Part shown: in pieces, positions 12,362-24,700 of the stretch
Layout: every line of letters starts with the position of its first letter
Numbering within the stretch: the first letter of the stretch is position 1
NCBI GenBank assembly: GCA_020736575.1
Contig: JAGPYM010000009.1
Location: 1,240,001 to 1,304,000, forward strand
Source of the DNA: Thelonectria olida
Lineage: Eukaryota; Ascomycota; Sordariomycetes; Hypocreales; Nectriaceae
Direction: 5' to 3'
Length of the DNA stretch: 64,000 nucleotides
The notes under the pieces: generated by a model
The model's database searches: none
What the model was told of the DNA's origin: nothing
Seen by the model: only the letters and a program-made list of their open reading frames with translations
Program-made: the position numbers and the translations under genes

Positions 12362-13304
12362 GCCGAACTTGAAGTAGCAATGTTAATACAAGAGAACCGC
12401 ATGATGCAACTATAAATGTGTATCATTGATATGCGCCCGTCTGATGTCAACTGTCAGCAAACTCAAGTTGAAGGGATAGTGTTAATGTAAAGAAAACCCG
12501 CCAGGAGAGTCTAAAGAAGCGGCTGTTAGAGGTACAAAGCAGAAGTTGATATAAAAAGTCTTAGGTTTTAGATCTGCCCGCCCTACTTCATAGAGACACC
12601 TCTGCCGGTAGACCAAAGAGCCCACCTGATCGTCTCAGGAGTCAATACAAGCGGTGGTTTCAACAGCCATTTGCGCGGCGGCGACGGACGACGGTGCGGA
12701 TGTTGCCTAAGCGGCTGCTCGCTCACGGGCTGGCTAACGCACAGACTATGCTCAACACAAGTTCGGAAGGTTTAAGGGGGAAACTTTATGAGAAAAGGCC
12801 AAAAGGGTCGAAAAGTTTAGACGGGAATGGTTAAGAGAGTTAAGGGAGGGGAGGCTGGTTTCAAAAGGTAACATCAGAGCAACTTGACAATTAGAAATAC
12901 ACTATGTGTTCACAGGAGAGGTCCACCAATCGTAGAGGAATAATACAAACCCAGTGATCGGAAACGCCAAGTTCACAAAACCTTTCATTGTGGTGTAGAA
13001 AAGTCACTCGTGAGAAGGCACTAAAGGGTTTATGGATAACCCGAGATTTGCATGTCGGTCTGTGTTTCTATTAAGGCTCTAAGAAAATATTTTTCATCAT
13101 GTAAATAGTGTTAAGATCCTTGATTGATTCCTTCCATTCGCATTTCCATTACCTATTGTACCTTAGACATTCATTTAACAAGCACATAAACATGTCACTT
13201 CAGTGAAGTAGAAGCCTCAGATATACCCAAACAAGTCTATTCAAATATATGGACAAGATCTAAAGGGCTAATTCATTATTAGGAAGCTCTAAAGCTTAAC
13301 ATGA
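12362..13304. other. Convergent intergenic region, no gene seen
   Basis: About 940 bp between convergent genes. The sequence is rich in A and G on the plus strand (12740-13100) and AT-rich near 13060-13260, with many stops in every frame. It probably holds both 3' UTRs. Confidence 0.5.
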
Positions 13305-14545
13305 CTACTTGTAAAGCTTGATCGAGTTGAAGAGCCAGTATGCCTCCTTGAAAGCCTTGGGGTTGTTAGCCACGTAGCTATCACACGTCTTGACCCCAGT
13401 AAGTTGCCGGCACTCGTCATCCCAGATTTCTTGGTTGATGTTGTCGCCGCAGAGCGAAATATTGACGATCTAACAGCCATGTCAGCAAAAACGCCATATA
13501 TGAGATAAGGATGCAAACTCACGATGGTCAATCCCTTGAAGTATTTACTAGGATCACAGCCACTTCCCTTGAGGAACTGCGTGGCTGGCGTGCCCCAGCC
13601 GCTCGGGTCAGGACGGCCTGCCTTAATGTCCTTGGGGATGTTGGCTCTGTTCCACCAATAGATCTTGATGAAATCGGCGTCAAGCCAGGTAGCATAGACA
13701 CCACCGTTACGGTCGTTGAAGCCTTTGCCGTAAGAATTGGTCTTCATCGTGTTGCCACATCCATCACTAGGGACTCGGTTAGTTTCCTGAGTCCAGACCA
13801 TACCAGCTCTAACGGTAAGTAAGGCACTCACTAGTTTGTCCCGTCCTCACACTGTTGCGAAAGGGTACCGCCGTTGTTACAGTTCGTCCTTTCGTTGATG
13901 CCGCCAATCTTCGAGAATTTGCAGGCGCCGCATGTGTGCAAGGAGACATCATTACTGTCCTGCATGTTGATTCCTTCAATGATGTCAATCTCACCGACCG
14001 GGTCCTCGTCAAAGTTGTAGGCCCATCTATAGCCATTCAGCAAATTGACCATCGCATTATTCATGTTAGCATCACACTTACAGCGAAGGCCAAACACCGC
14101 AAGCAGTACCAGGCATATGCTGGATATCTGCAATCATGATGCCCGAGTTCCATGTGCCCTTGGACTCCAGACGCACGCTGTTTCTACCATGGACGGTCTT
14201 GCTCTTCCGGCGAAGTCCGGCTACCTTTGCATGGTCTACCGCTAGATAGACTTGGCCTTTTTGGTACCTAGCGATGCCCTCGGAGATGGCGTCCTTCTTG
14301 CTGAGGTAATTGACAGATCCATTGGTTGGGTCGCCGCCATAGTTGTCGTAGTATTTAGCCTGTCAACGGAAGTTATTAGCAGTTGGATGGAATTGGGGGC
14401 GCTAAATGATGCTGCTCACGTCTCTGAAGACGAACTCGTCGAAAAAGTTGGATGCGTCGTAGGTAGTCTTCAACGAAAATGCCTTGCACTGTGCCTGTAT
14501 GGCAGGAACGAGCAGCAATAGGAGATACGTCTGTAGTTGATGCAT
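13305..14545 (-). CDS. Secreted GH16 endo-beta-1,3(4)-glucanase-like protein
   Basis: Five exons (14545-14420, 14359-14082, 14026-13832, 13766-13523, 13469-13305) separated by introns of 60, 55, 65 and 53 nt, total 335 residues. The N-terminus is a signal peptide (a Leu run, then VPAIQA as likely cleavage site). The catalytic motif is GEIDIIEG, with nucleophile Glu near 147, helper Asp near 149 and acid/base Glu near 152. Before it are WNSGIMIADIQHMP and GVWPS, after it DGCGNTMKTNSYG and FIKIYWWNRANIP. This is the fungal mixed-linkage/laminarinase branch of glycoside hydrolase family 16, which cuts beta-1,3 and beta-1,4 links in glucan outside the cell. Length and motifs look complete, so it should be functional. 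Confidence 0.92.
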
Positions 14546-15596
14546 AATGGCGAGTCCTCACCGGGGGTCAGAATTTAGAAAGATGATGGGTTAGACTAAC
14601 GGAGCGTCTCGTTGACTAGGGCATCACCCACACTTATATCATGGAAAGGCACATCCAAGCGCCATGTTCTAATCCTGCGGGCGATACGCTAGAAGACGCA
14701 TCAGTCCTGAAATCGAACCTATATTCGGGAGAAGCCACAATCCTAGCGCTCCTTCGCCCCAACAACATCCCACCATTTCCTCACATGGACAGAGAGCGGG
14801 TATTTAGCGGTAATGGATCGATGGAATGCTCGCACTCGGCATGAACCGACGCAAAGCCACGTTTGACAGACTACGTAAGGAAAATAGCAGGGGGCTATAG
14901 GGCTAAGAAAGGGGCCAAAGGGGCGGTGCAGAGTGGGCTGCTGGATTCTAATGCTCAGCTTCGGGCGCCAAGAGGCCTCCGCTAATTGGGTACGGAGCAA
15001 AGACTACGAAGAAGGAATATGCCAGATTCCTTCTAGAATCCCGCGTTTTCTACGTCTTCATTGGGCTCTTCGTATGACGGTAGGCTGAAGCATAAGCTGT
15101 TGAGGAATGCGGCCCCAATGTCGGGTGAGATCTAGAGCTTGTCTCTCCAGACCGGAGGCTAGACTAAGTCTCGGCGCAGCCGGAGATTAATCATCGCCCG
15201 CCAAGGTCCACCACCACTGCCTTACAGAGTACTGGTAGAATGGAGACCAGCCCTATGAGCCGATTTCCATTGTTGCCTGCCACAGATACACAGACATGAC
15301 CATCGGAGTTGTCAAATGGTTGACCCTAAGCGGGAACGACCGCATCGCACCGTCAGTAGATGATCAAGGCATCAATGCCATTCAGGGTGGTCAGCTCTAA
15401 GCTCCATCAACGCGCCATCACGTGAGAGCGCGACACGATGTGGCAGGGTTTTGGATCCTTTCCAGGCTGCCAATCTCACCCTATTTAACTCCGCGTCGCG
15501 TCACAGTAAGCTGGTCTTCGCGTCTCAGAATCAGCTTCTGAGCTTTACGAACCTCACTCTTTGAATCCATCCGAATGAAAACTTTAAGCAAACAAG
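14546..15596. other. Divergent intergenic region, no gene seen
   Basis: About 1.05 kb between the GH16 gene (minus) and the F-box gene (plus), likely holding both promoters. Open frames here are short and motif-free. Confidence 0.5.
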
Positions 15597-17705
15597 ATGG
15601 CAGTAAGAAGAAGTGCCAGAATCCGAAATCAGGAGACTCAGGAGCCCGTCGCGGTCCCCGTCCAGCAGCCCGCAGCCGTTGAAGCTGGGAAGACCAAGAA
15701 GCGTAAAGCCCCAGCAACCAAGACAGAAGAGGACACCAAAAGCAAGAAGCAAGCGACACAATCGGCAATTGGCAAAGGCAGGGGGAAAACCAAGGCCAAA
15801 CTGCCTCCTGTTCAATCCCAACTCAGCTCAAATGACGGCACTTTATCATCCCTGCCACCAGAGATCCTGCACATGATCCTGGATAACGTAAGTAGTTGAA
15901 GACGAGGCTTTGCGTTGCATTATAACGATGCTCATTCCAAATACACCAGATCACACACAAACCAACTATTGGCAAACTGGGTCGAGCTTCCAAAGCATAC
16001 CATGCACTCATGATGCCACGCCTTCACAAACGCCTGGCTGTCGCTGCCATGTTCCACGCACACATTTCAAAGCTCATCCGTGCCCTTGAACCGCATCTCA
16101 CCATAGCACAGAAAAAGCAGCTGAAGAAGGAAGGTAAATACAAAGGCCAGCAGGAACGTTATTCAACACTCCTCGACGAGCACTCGAAGCCATTCTGTGC
16201 AGACTGTGTGCGCCAGATCGTTGTTGGAGTTGCAGACCCTGGGCGAAAGCATAAGTACATTGTCGAGAGATATGTTGAAGAGGGCTTTAAAAATATGACC
16301 AATTTGGAGATTATCGAGACGCGGATGCTTACAGAGTAAGTCCTTCACTTATCCTCATCAAATTACAACTTGCTGACTGCACTCACAGATCAATGGGACA
16401 GAGTATTGCAGCACTGAAGAACTTGCAAGCATTGCGCCTCTTTGCAAGCGATTTTCGAGTTGAAGCCATGAGGCCACTGGCCAAACTCAAGAACTTGAAG
16501 CATTTGAGCCTGGAAGACCACGGTTTCAGCAGTCATGCTATCGGCGACGACCACGTCCTTCGATCTATGATCCAGAACTCGACGTCGACACTTCAAAGCC
16601 TGGACGTAGCAGCAAGCTCATACTTGTCAAACTTTTTGGAAGATTGGGAGAAAAAAGTCCCTGCCGTCGCAGACCAGAGCCATGATCTTACTGCTTTAAA
16701 GTCGCTCGCTCTTTCTGACCTCTCATTCGATGCCACGTTCATCAAGTCACTGCAGAGGGCCATCGACTTTATGGGGCTGCGTGAGCTCAAGCTTGGACAC
16801 TTGTCAGAGGGCAAGCACCTCTTCTTTGATCATCTGACAAGCCTGACCTCGTCTCGCCCTACAGGCGCAGGGATAGGCTTGCGAAGTCTATTTGTAAAGA
16901 TGTCAAAAGACAGTTACGGACAGACACCTGGACAGAACCAGGCAGACCTTGAAGCCAAATATCGCTTCATTTCCTCCTTCGACACTTTGACAGCCCTGGA
17001 ACTCGAGGACTACAACCAGTATTCAGATCTGATTACCACCAATCCCGGACTATCGGACGCGCTGTTGCAAGCTATCCTCAAGCACGAGAATTTGACATGT
17101 TTGAAGATCTCGTACACGGGAGTGATCTGCGGCTGCAAGATTCCGTACCTATCAGCAGCAACTGTGGCCACCATCATCGATAACCTGCCTCACTTGCAAG
17201 AATTTGAGTTTGCGCCAGAAGAACCAGAAATTGTAAGAAGTTTCCATCCTCGGCACACCCAATCGTACCAAGTATACTAACGTACTAACAGGAGGAAATC
17301 GGAAAAGTACTCTCCCGTGGCACCAACCTGACATCCATCACCTGCTTTCCCCATCTCAGCTGGGCGGATGCTCCCCAATCAAATGAAGAGCCTGGTTTCA
17401 ACATCCTAAGCGGCATTGTCAAAGGCTTCCTCTCTCGTGACGCCGACAGTGGCAGCGGAAGGTTCATCTGGGAAGAGCATTACAAGCTCAAGCGCGTGTC
17501 TGTGAACTACCGATCCTGGGACGTGGCGTCGAAATTCGGACAAGCCGCGAAGGGTATGAAGAAGGCGGAAAAGATCAAAAGCGACGGTGATGGGAAGCGT
17601 GAGGTTCTGTACCGAGATATTACGGGAACCTTTCCCCAGCGCATACATGTGGGCTTTGATCCCGAGTATGAGTGGGTGGAGAGGGTGGCCAAGGATAATG
17701 ATTGA
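15597..17705 (+). CDS. F-box protein with basic N-terminus and leucine-rich C-terminal region
   Basis: Four exons: 15597-15887, 15950-16335, 16389-17232 and 17292-17705 (introns 62, 53 and 59 nt), 644 residues. Residues 1-80 are basic and disordered (RRSARIRN, then many Lys-Lys/Arg pairs), which may act in nuclear targeting. An F-box follows at 83-120: LSSLPPEILHMILDN, then after the first intron GKLGRASKAYHALMMPRLHK. F-boxes bind Skp1 and recruit substrates to SCF ubiquitin ligases. The rest has irregular leucine-rich units (LKNLQALRLF, LKNLKHLSLE, LTALKSLALSDLSF, LTALELED), probably a solenoid for substrate binding. The start has a good context (AAGATGGC). The substrate cannot be told from sequence. 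Confidence 0.85.
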
Positions 17706-17879
17706 GCTGTGAGCTTTTGTGCTACTAGATTGCCATGCAGTTACGGAGAACGGAGCAATGGCCTTATGATAGACGCTTTGTTGTTTGTGTTTAGAAGACT
17801 CTCTTTCATGTTCCATCGATCTCTAGGCAGTGAAATATTTACTAGGTACTCAGGCAGGCCTTCAGTATAACACATCTCT

Positions 17880-18896
17880 CTAGCCCGCAAATGGAGTCCA
17901 GCCACTCTGTACCATATCCACGGCCCGCCTCGTTGCCTCGTCCAGGTCCTCGGAGGGCAGTCCCAGGACCTTGTTATCGGTCCTCTCCTTAGCAAAGTCA
18001 CTGTGCGGGTTGCTGGGCGCAAAGACCCGGGCATAGATGACCTTTGCGAAGCCTGTGAAGATGCCGTTCTTCATTTCCTCCTCACCATCTTGGATACGCT
18101 TGGCGGTAGTCTCATAGCTAATATCCCAATCCGCATCCGTTGTACCCAGGACGCGGTTCACGCTGTCCAGCATGTCGCGCTGCGAGACGCGGAAACTGTT
18201 GATGAGGACAGTCTTGCCCTTGAAATCGGCGAAAGAGGGGGAAGGGCCCGACTCGGGAAGACCGAGTAGTCCTGCGATGGCCCGGCCACACTGGTCCCAC
18301 GTGCTGACAGTGATGACTCGCTTGCCGTCGTCGAAGAAGGTGACCCTGCGGTCCTTGATATTGATGCCAAACCAGAAGTCGCCGAGCGCCAGGCTCCATT
18401 CGTACCAGTAGCCGCAGGACAGGGTGACTGGTGTCGACACGCCGGTATCCCAGATGGAGCTGATACGATCTACCATGAGTTTGGCGAAGTGGTCCCCTTC
18501 TTGGACGCGTTCTTCGACGACCGGAAAGCCATACGAGTTTGGCAAGATGTAGGGAACGCCAGCCCTGCCAGCCGCGGCCACGATCTTCGCATGGACGTCT
18601 TCGGGAACACGCGCGCCCAGGGTAATGATGAGAAACTGCTGTCCTTTGAGGGCCTCAACGACGGATGCCTCATCGTCATAGTCGACCTTGACGGCTTTGA
18701 GTCCTTCGGGGACTTCGCTCTTGCTATCGGCTCGTGTCAAGGCAGTAATGGTGTGCTTTCCAGTTTCCAAGAGGGCCCTGGCAAAGCTTCCGCCAATGCG
18801 GCCAGTAGCCTGACGCGGGTTAAGGGGGGTGCTTCAAGAAGGTGCTATGAGACTTACACCGACAATGGCAATCTTCTCAATGGGCTTGGTGGACAT
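17880..18896 (-). CDS. NmrA-like NAD(P)-binding protein
   Basis: Two exons, 18896-18858 and 18809-17880 (48-nt intron 18810-18857), 322 residues. Splicing builds the dinucleotide-binding motif: KIAIVG from exon 1 joins ATGRIGG from exon 2, giving the GxxGxxG turn after the first beta strand. An acidic end of strand beta-2 (VDYDDEASVVEAL), FLIITLGARV and a substrate region with GYWYEWSLALGDFWFG follow. This fits the NmrA/isoflavone-reductase-like atypical short-chain dehydrogenases common in fungi, which either reduce small aromatic substrates or sense NAD(P) state. No classical YxxxK is expected. It is convergent with the F-box gene, 174 bp away. Confidence 0.85.
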
Positions 18897-19898
18897 TTTG
18901 GAACCGCAAGAAACCGTTGGAGTGGATGGATATGTTCTTGTCAAACTTGGATGATGGAAGTCACTTGTTTGGGTGTGCTGTTCTACTTTCTGGCTACATC
19001 TCCAGACAGGCTGCAATTCCCGGCGTTAAATACCCATTGCCGCCTCGGCCTTCGGACAACTGTGAGTCTCGAGCGGTACATCGGTAACTTAGATGGACGG
19101 GCTTAGGCGTCGGAATTAAGGCAGATGGGAATATGGACAGAAAATGCCCCTTCTCCGATGTGTCTCCTGAGACGAGTATCCATACACGTATCTAATTCCA
19201 GACTTCACTCAATTGGCGCTCGCTGTGCTGTGATGTGACGAACGGCATGGCTCCTGTCTTCCCGATCCTGGTCAACACTGGGGAAGCAAGTCTCCATAAT
19301 CGATCGGACCAATTACAAGGCGCTATTTTCAAGACGCTAACCTTGAGTCGTATTTCTATCAGATTAATCATTGCAAGCCAGGCCGTGGAGATCAAACGAT
19401 TTTAGGGCGGCGTCGGTCGGGGGATATTTGAGTGCCGGAGGCAACGGAATTCGGCTTCGATACAAGACGCAAGATAAACACAGTTGCTACAATGTGGCGA
19501 AAGCCGTTTCTTCTTTGTTGTTTGGCTTCCGAAGAATGGACGGGCTGGACCACCATGTCGGAGGTCGGCATATTAGTTAGCTGGATAATTCCGAGGCTTG
19601 TGGAGCTGAGAGAGCTGCCATACATAAGTAACCGCCTACATAAGACACCGCTTCATCGAGTTTCTGTGTTACATAAGGCGATCACAGTGTTTCTTGGCAG
19701 TGTTATAACAACTGTACACTTGTGGTGGCACTTCGACGGTCTGGTAGGCAGTCCCCGGATTTTGGGGTGCTTAGTCTAGGGTAAGGCCCCGCTAGGGGCA
19801 GTCAGAAGCCAACAAAAAGGCGTTGGCCACATCCTCCAGGACCTCGAACTCCTCGACTGTCTTAACTAGGGAACAAAAAAATGAAACTAAAAAAATGA
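18897..19898. other. Intergenic, no protein gene seen
   Basis: About 1 kb between the NmrA-like gene and the 5S rRNA gene. The stretch at 19874-19898 has two A runs that are T runs on the minus strand, immediately downstream of the 5S gene and suited to RNA polymerase III termination. Nothing else is recognised. Confidence 0.5.
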
Positions 19899-20016
19899 CA
19901 TACAACAGCGAGGATTCCCCGGTCGTCACCGACCCGAGTACTAGTTCGCCGCTTCTCAGCTTAACGTGCGGGGAGCAGACGGGACCCAGTGTTTTCTAAG
20001 AGCTGTGGTCGTATGT
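19899..20016 (-). rRNA. 5S ribosomal RNA
   Basis: The minus strand reads ACATACGACC at its 5' end and ends in TGTTGTATG, which pair to form helix I. The internal control region (GTACTCGGGTCGGTGACGAC) and the following GAATCC match fungal 5S rRNA. Length is 118 nt. A-rich plus-strand sequence just below 19899 gives T runs downstream, the polymerase III stop. It is a single dispersed gene, as usual in Pezizomycotina. It differs from the copy at 55421 at one base (20005: G on the plus strand, against A at 55527). Confidence 0.96.
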
Positions 20017-20955
20017 GCTTGGGTCTGAGCTAGCTGCAGGCCAAGAGGACGAGGTCTGGTGTGTCTTGGTGGTGTAGTTACGCTGTAAGTTGTACGTTAG
20101 AATTAGGTCCTGAGATATGTCAAACCAGGTCAACAACGCCGCCTGCTATCAATCTCTTTGAAAAGACCAGCCACTTCCCGAAAAGTCTCACGCAATCGCG
20201 TTAGCATCATTCTACAGATGGAGTAGCTCGGACCGGATCTTTCAGCCATCTTTGCCGAGGCAATTGTTGCAGCTTTGAGCACTTGATTCTAGCAGGCTCT
20301 GGGAGGGCCTAGAGCTGTTTGAAGCGAGAGAGAAACCGCAGTAATGTTGGTTGGTATTATTAAGAGTGCATATCGGAATTGCCCCAATGCTAGTATTTGA
20401 CACCTTGGAAAGCTGAAGCCGGACAATATTGACTAAGACACCATTCTTCCAGCCGAAGTGATGACGGAAAAGCAATCTGAGCTATCTCTCACAGCAATAC
20501 GGTATGATCTCGAACTCGTGAGTATCTCCCAAACGCGGATCCTCCGTCGTTGCGTTGCCACTTCGGACGCTCGTCAACAATGATTCCATATCAGAAGTCG
20601 CATCTTCAGCAGAACTGTTGTCGATTTATATTTTTTTGTGGTTTGGTCTCGACTCTATCGTATCTATCTAGTTTTGCACTCCCTCTGAGCTTCTAACCTG
20701 CCTAGCCGTTCCTTTGATGTGAAACTTTGTGATAGCATCGAGTTTGTTTACGAGACTACCTCAGTGAATTAAAGTGTCTGGGCAAATTGCAAAGCGTCAA
20801 GATTCTGATATAATGTCTAATTCAGGAACGCTCAAATCTCCTGTCCATACTATTGCACCAGTGTTTACCAGCCGACTTGTGACGGTCTAGCCTCTCAACA
20901 GCCAGGTATATATTTGCACGTAAATTATATAGATCCCCTCGAATGAATCTTCTTA
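20017..20955. other. Intergenic, no gene seen
   Basis: About 940 bp with only short, motif-free frames; it lies between the 5S gene and the 3' end of the short-chain dehydrogenase gene. Confidence 0.5.
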
Positions 20956-21798
20956 CTACGCCGTGTTTAAGGTATCATCGATAAGTTTCCAAGTGCGATC
21001 TGCAACCCACCTCAGCTCCTCCCCGCTCCAACTGGGCTTGTTGGGAACTAACCGGCCCTTGCCATCAATACATGACCAAAACTTGCCCTCCTTCTCCGCC
21101 ATAGCCGAACATTCGCTAGTTCCTTTGAGAAGATTTCCCGCGCAACTCTCTGGTGACACGCAAAGAACATGACTAAGAGGTTCCATAAGAGCCCGTAGAT
21201 ACCATGGGAGCGTACTCCACAGGTCCGTCTTGACGCGGCCTGGGTGCGCATGCACAAAATGCCGTTTGGTGCCCTTCTGTGAGGCATGAACCTGCACCAT
21301 GGCATCGTTCATTGAGATGCAGTGGTCAGCCGCGCTGCCAAGGCTAAAATGCGTCTTGAGGTCCAGGTCTTTCCAATTGAGCTTGGTCGGGCTTCCACGC
21401 AAACCATCTAGCACGATAAGAACCTTGGCAGTGTCCGTCAAAGCCGGAAGAAGCTCGCGAATAAGTAATTGTCTCCCGTAGTAGTGGAGGGCCATTTTGT
21501 AGTCGATTCCCTCGGGAGTTTCCGTCCTGCCAGCTGTCGTCATGATGCCCTGAGTGAGGACAAGAAGATCCAGGCTCTGCTTATGGGCAGTTTTATAGAC
21601 ATCGGTATACTGCTTGATTGAGCTCAACGAAGATGCATCTAGCGGCTGGAACTTGATGTTGGCATGGGGGATGGTAGTCTTTGGCTTTTTGCGGCCGCTG
21701 ATGATAACGGTGGAGGATGCGGACTCCGCGGCGATGCGACATGCGATTGCGTAACCAATGCCACTTGTTCCTCCAACGACCATCGCTCTTGCGGCCAT
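20956..21798 (-). CDS. Short-chain dehydrogenase/reductase-like protein with altered active site
   Basis: A single exon of 280 residues starting at the ATG at 21798. The N-terminus MVVGGTSGIGYAIA carries the SDR cofactor motif (TGxxxGIG, here GGTSGIG). A beta-2 region with SGRKKP suggests NADP(H) preference, and DLLVLTQGIM takes the place of the usual NNAG. In classical SDRs a YxxxK pair is needed for catalysis. The corresponding segment here, after FSLGSAADH, appears to read HCISM, so both Tyr and Lys look replaced, and I see no other YxxxK in the right place. The fold should hold, but ordinary SDR chemistry is doubtful. It could be a non-catalytic paralogue or belong to an SDR subgroup with a shifted active site. 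Confidence 0.8.
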   Translation of the reverse strand: MAARAMVVGGTSGIGYAIACRIAAESASSTVIISGRKKPKTTIPHANIKFQPLDASSLSSIKQYTDVYKTAHKQSLDLLVLTQGIMTTAGRTETPEGIDYKMALHYYGRQLLIRELLPALTDTAKVLIVLDGLRGSPTKLNWKDLDLKTHFSLGSAADHCISMNDAMVQVHASQKGTKRHFVHAHPGRVKTDLWSTLPWYLRALMEPLSHVLCVSPESCAGNLLKGTSECSAMAEKEGKFWSCIDGKGRLVPNKPSWSGEELRWVADRTWKLIDDTLNTA

Positions 21799-24700
21799 GT
21801 TGCTTAGGTCTTTTGATAATAGGAGGGTATGTAAGAATTGTGGTAGGCGGCGTTTCTGCGTTTAATGTGGTTGGAACTTGACAGTGGTAAGAAGGACTAT
21901 TTATTGCTCAACAATGCCGGCCGGAGATAGAAATATTCGGAATTATAACAATCAATCAAGTTCGAAATACTTCGTACCAATGGTCAACAAGGCAATAGAG
22001 ATGGGAAGCTTAGAAGGGTTACGTGGTACTGTCTTCGCCGGGCTAAACCCATGCCTTTCGAACGAGGTCTCGGGGTAAGCAACCCAATGTGGCATGGTGT
22101 CGGGAGAACTTTGAGAAGTCCCGCTACGAGATTGCCAAATATTCGCACCGTCGGGCCAATCCGTTTCCGTCGGAACGTCCGTGGGGAATGCATTCCTCCC
22201 TTGGTGGAATCGAGGTCAACCCGGGAGGTATGAGTATGACTATTCATATCCGACAGGCCGTCTGAGTGTGGGATCACGACCAGACTTTAGTCGTCCGTTT
22301 TACTTGTAGAGTGCCCGTGTTATTGTAAGCAGTTCGCCTTGTCGAAACGTGGCACTGGGAGTGCCTTGTTTCTGTGTTATGCCTTCCTACTTACTCATTA
22401 TATCATACAACTGATAGATATCGAGAATGCACGCTGGAGATCTTACTACATGTTAGTCCTCGTGAAATTAACCTGCATCTAGTTATTTAATATCTAGCAA
22501 TAGAAGACTAGAGCTAGGGTCTTAATTACAACAGTGAAGTACCATCGGAATCTATAATCATATCCATCTAAGCGCGCCAATAATAGGGAGTAAGTAGGGG
22601 TGTTCCGGCCTTGCACCCGTTGATCGTCAGTAGACGATCATAGAAGCTCTGCGACACATCTCCGACACATCCTACTCAACCCTCTCTCTTCATGACTAGG
22701 TACGGGACGGAGGATCGATTCTATCCGAGAAAAGGCCAGCACGGTTGCAAAGGCGCCTTTTGAGGAATTAGTCCAAGCCAGGTTTCTTATACACGCCACG
22801 TAAATCTCCCCTCTTTACCATATGCAAGGCTCTCAATGTGCTCTTGTCAATACCGAGAGCATGTCATTTTGTCAGATGAACTAACGGAGACAGAGTTTCG
22901 TTCGCTTCCGTGCCCGTCACGATGCATATCATTAAAGCCAAATGTAATCTTCCCCAGGGACAGCCAGTTTCTTTCGTCTCGGCCTTGGTTTCTTTCTTCG
23001 GTTAGGGAGGCTTCGGCATCCACGGAGACATCAGATGAAACACCTCCTTTAGCCTTATGTGCTATTATGGGCCCTTAGATAATGTGATACGACATTGCAT
23101 CCACGTTTACGTGCAACTGGGTTGATATTCAAGGTCCTAGGCTAGCTAGATGCCCTACCGGTTCGCATCTACGATTAGACTCCTTGGCCGGTTGGGCAGA
23201 TGAATACGTATATGCATAGCTTGTTTCGGAAGAAGTAATCGTAGAGAAGTTCCGTCTTCGCAAAACATTATGGTTTCGAACTAAGAGTAACTAACATGGA
23301 GATGCATTAAATCTGAACTCTTTCTGAGAGCGAAAAAGGACAAAACGACAAACACTATTGCCAAGGTCTCGTGAGTATCCGTACTCCCCCCGATGTCCCA
23401 CAGCTCCCTCCCTTTACCTGTAGATGGACTTGACAAGCTGGTTCAGATCATCATCAGTACCCAGTTTAGCGCCATCTCCCTTAAATTGCGTTGTCAACTG
23501 AAACCTTCTGTTATGTAACCTTTTTGCTCGAGCTTTCATCTCACTGTCGTGTTTGTTCTCGTCGCCTTGCCCTCCAACGCTTCTCTAAGTGTAATCAGAA
23601 TTCTGGCAAGCAGGCCTGAGTCGCCAGTCGCTCTCCTAAAAGCCACCAGCGCTCTGGTGAAACTGCAGATTGCCACATCTTCATTGCGCATCTGCTCTCA
23701 AAGTCCAGCTGTCAGCGTGACATCGGGCCGATACTACCAAGTCTAACTCCATTTGCAAAATAGAGACAGCCTCCATTTATCCGACAACTAAAGGCCCCGA
23801 AACATAGACGCATAATTAACCATGTCTGGGAATCGGCATGAATCATATTCGGGATCTGCCACCCGGTAGATCTCCTGTGGCTGATAGAACTTCCAGCACA
23901 CAGCGTGTCAAGCCATCCATTCTTTGCCCTCGCTCTGGTAATCTGGAAGCGCGGTCTGTTTTGAACGAATCCAGTCATGCCGTTATGCACAGGCCGTGAC
24001 CGTATGCTCAAACGGTTTCCCCCTACCCGGCATTGCAGACAGTAGCCTATCATCGTCTCCAGATTCTGACGGTCACGAACAGGTCTGACCGGACCCTGTA
24101 TGCTTGCACGAGACTGTCCATCGTCTCGCATAGGGTGCCTGCTCCTCGCTCTTGCTTCGCCACGTATCGCATTTTATTGACTCTCTGACGATGTGCGGCC
24201 GCACGAGCTTGTTATTTATGCTCGATAAAAACGGCTTGATAGGGCGGTGAGAGTATTGCCGTGAGTCAGACCATCTGCTTCCGGGTCGTCGATGGAGACC
24301 CGATCCAGCCCTGTCGGCCCGCAAGCCGGTTGGCATACTGGAGAAAGCGATCCGAAGTCTCCGTACAGCCGGGAGGATTGGCGCCGCTAGTCGAATGTCG
24401 GGTCGTTAAGAGACCAGCGCGCCAGGTACCCTCCTCCCCCCGCTGCTTGATTGATAACGGTTTGAGACACCGCAAAACAGTAGCTCGGTGTTCATTCGAA
24501 AATATGACTGAAGGGCGTCTGCCATCTGTTGAAAGTATCTCCTGCACATCTTCTCCAGCAGTCGGGTATCCCGTCCTCGTCAACCTGCCTCTGGGAGTAT
24601 GTGATAAATCATGGTCGACTTCTATAGTACTGCAAAAGGAGACGGAGCAACAGCACCATCCGCGCCCATTACCCGACTTCCTTTAATGTATGATCATACC

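Noticed and set aside
13511..13822. Plus-strand frame of about 100 codons
   Set aside because: It lies antisense to exon 4 and an intron of the GH16 gene, whose reading is fully supported by motifs and splicing.
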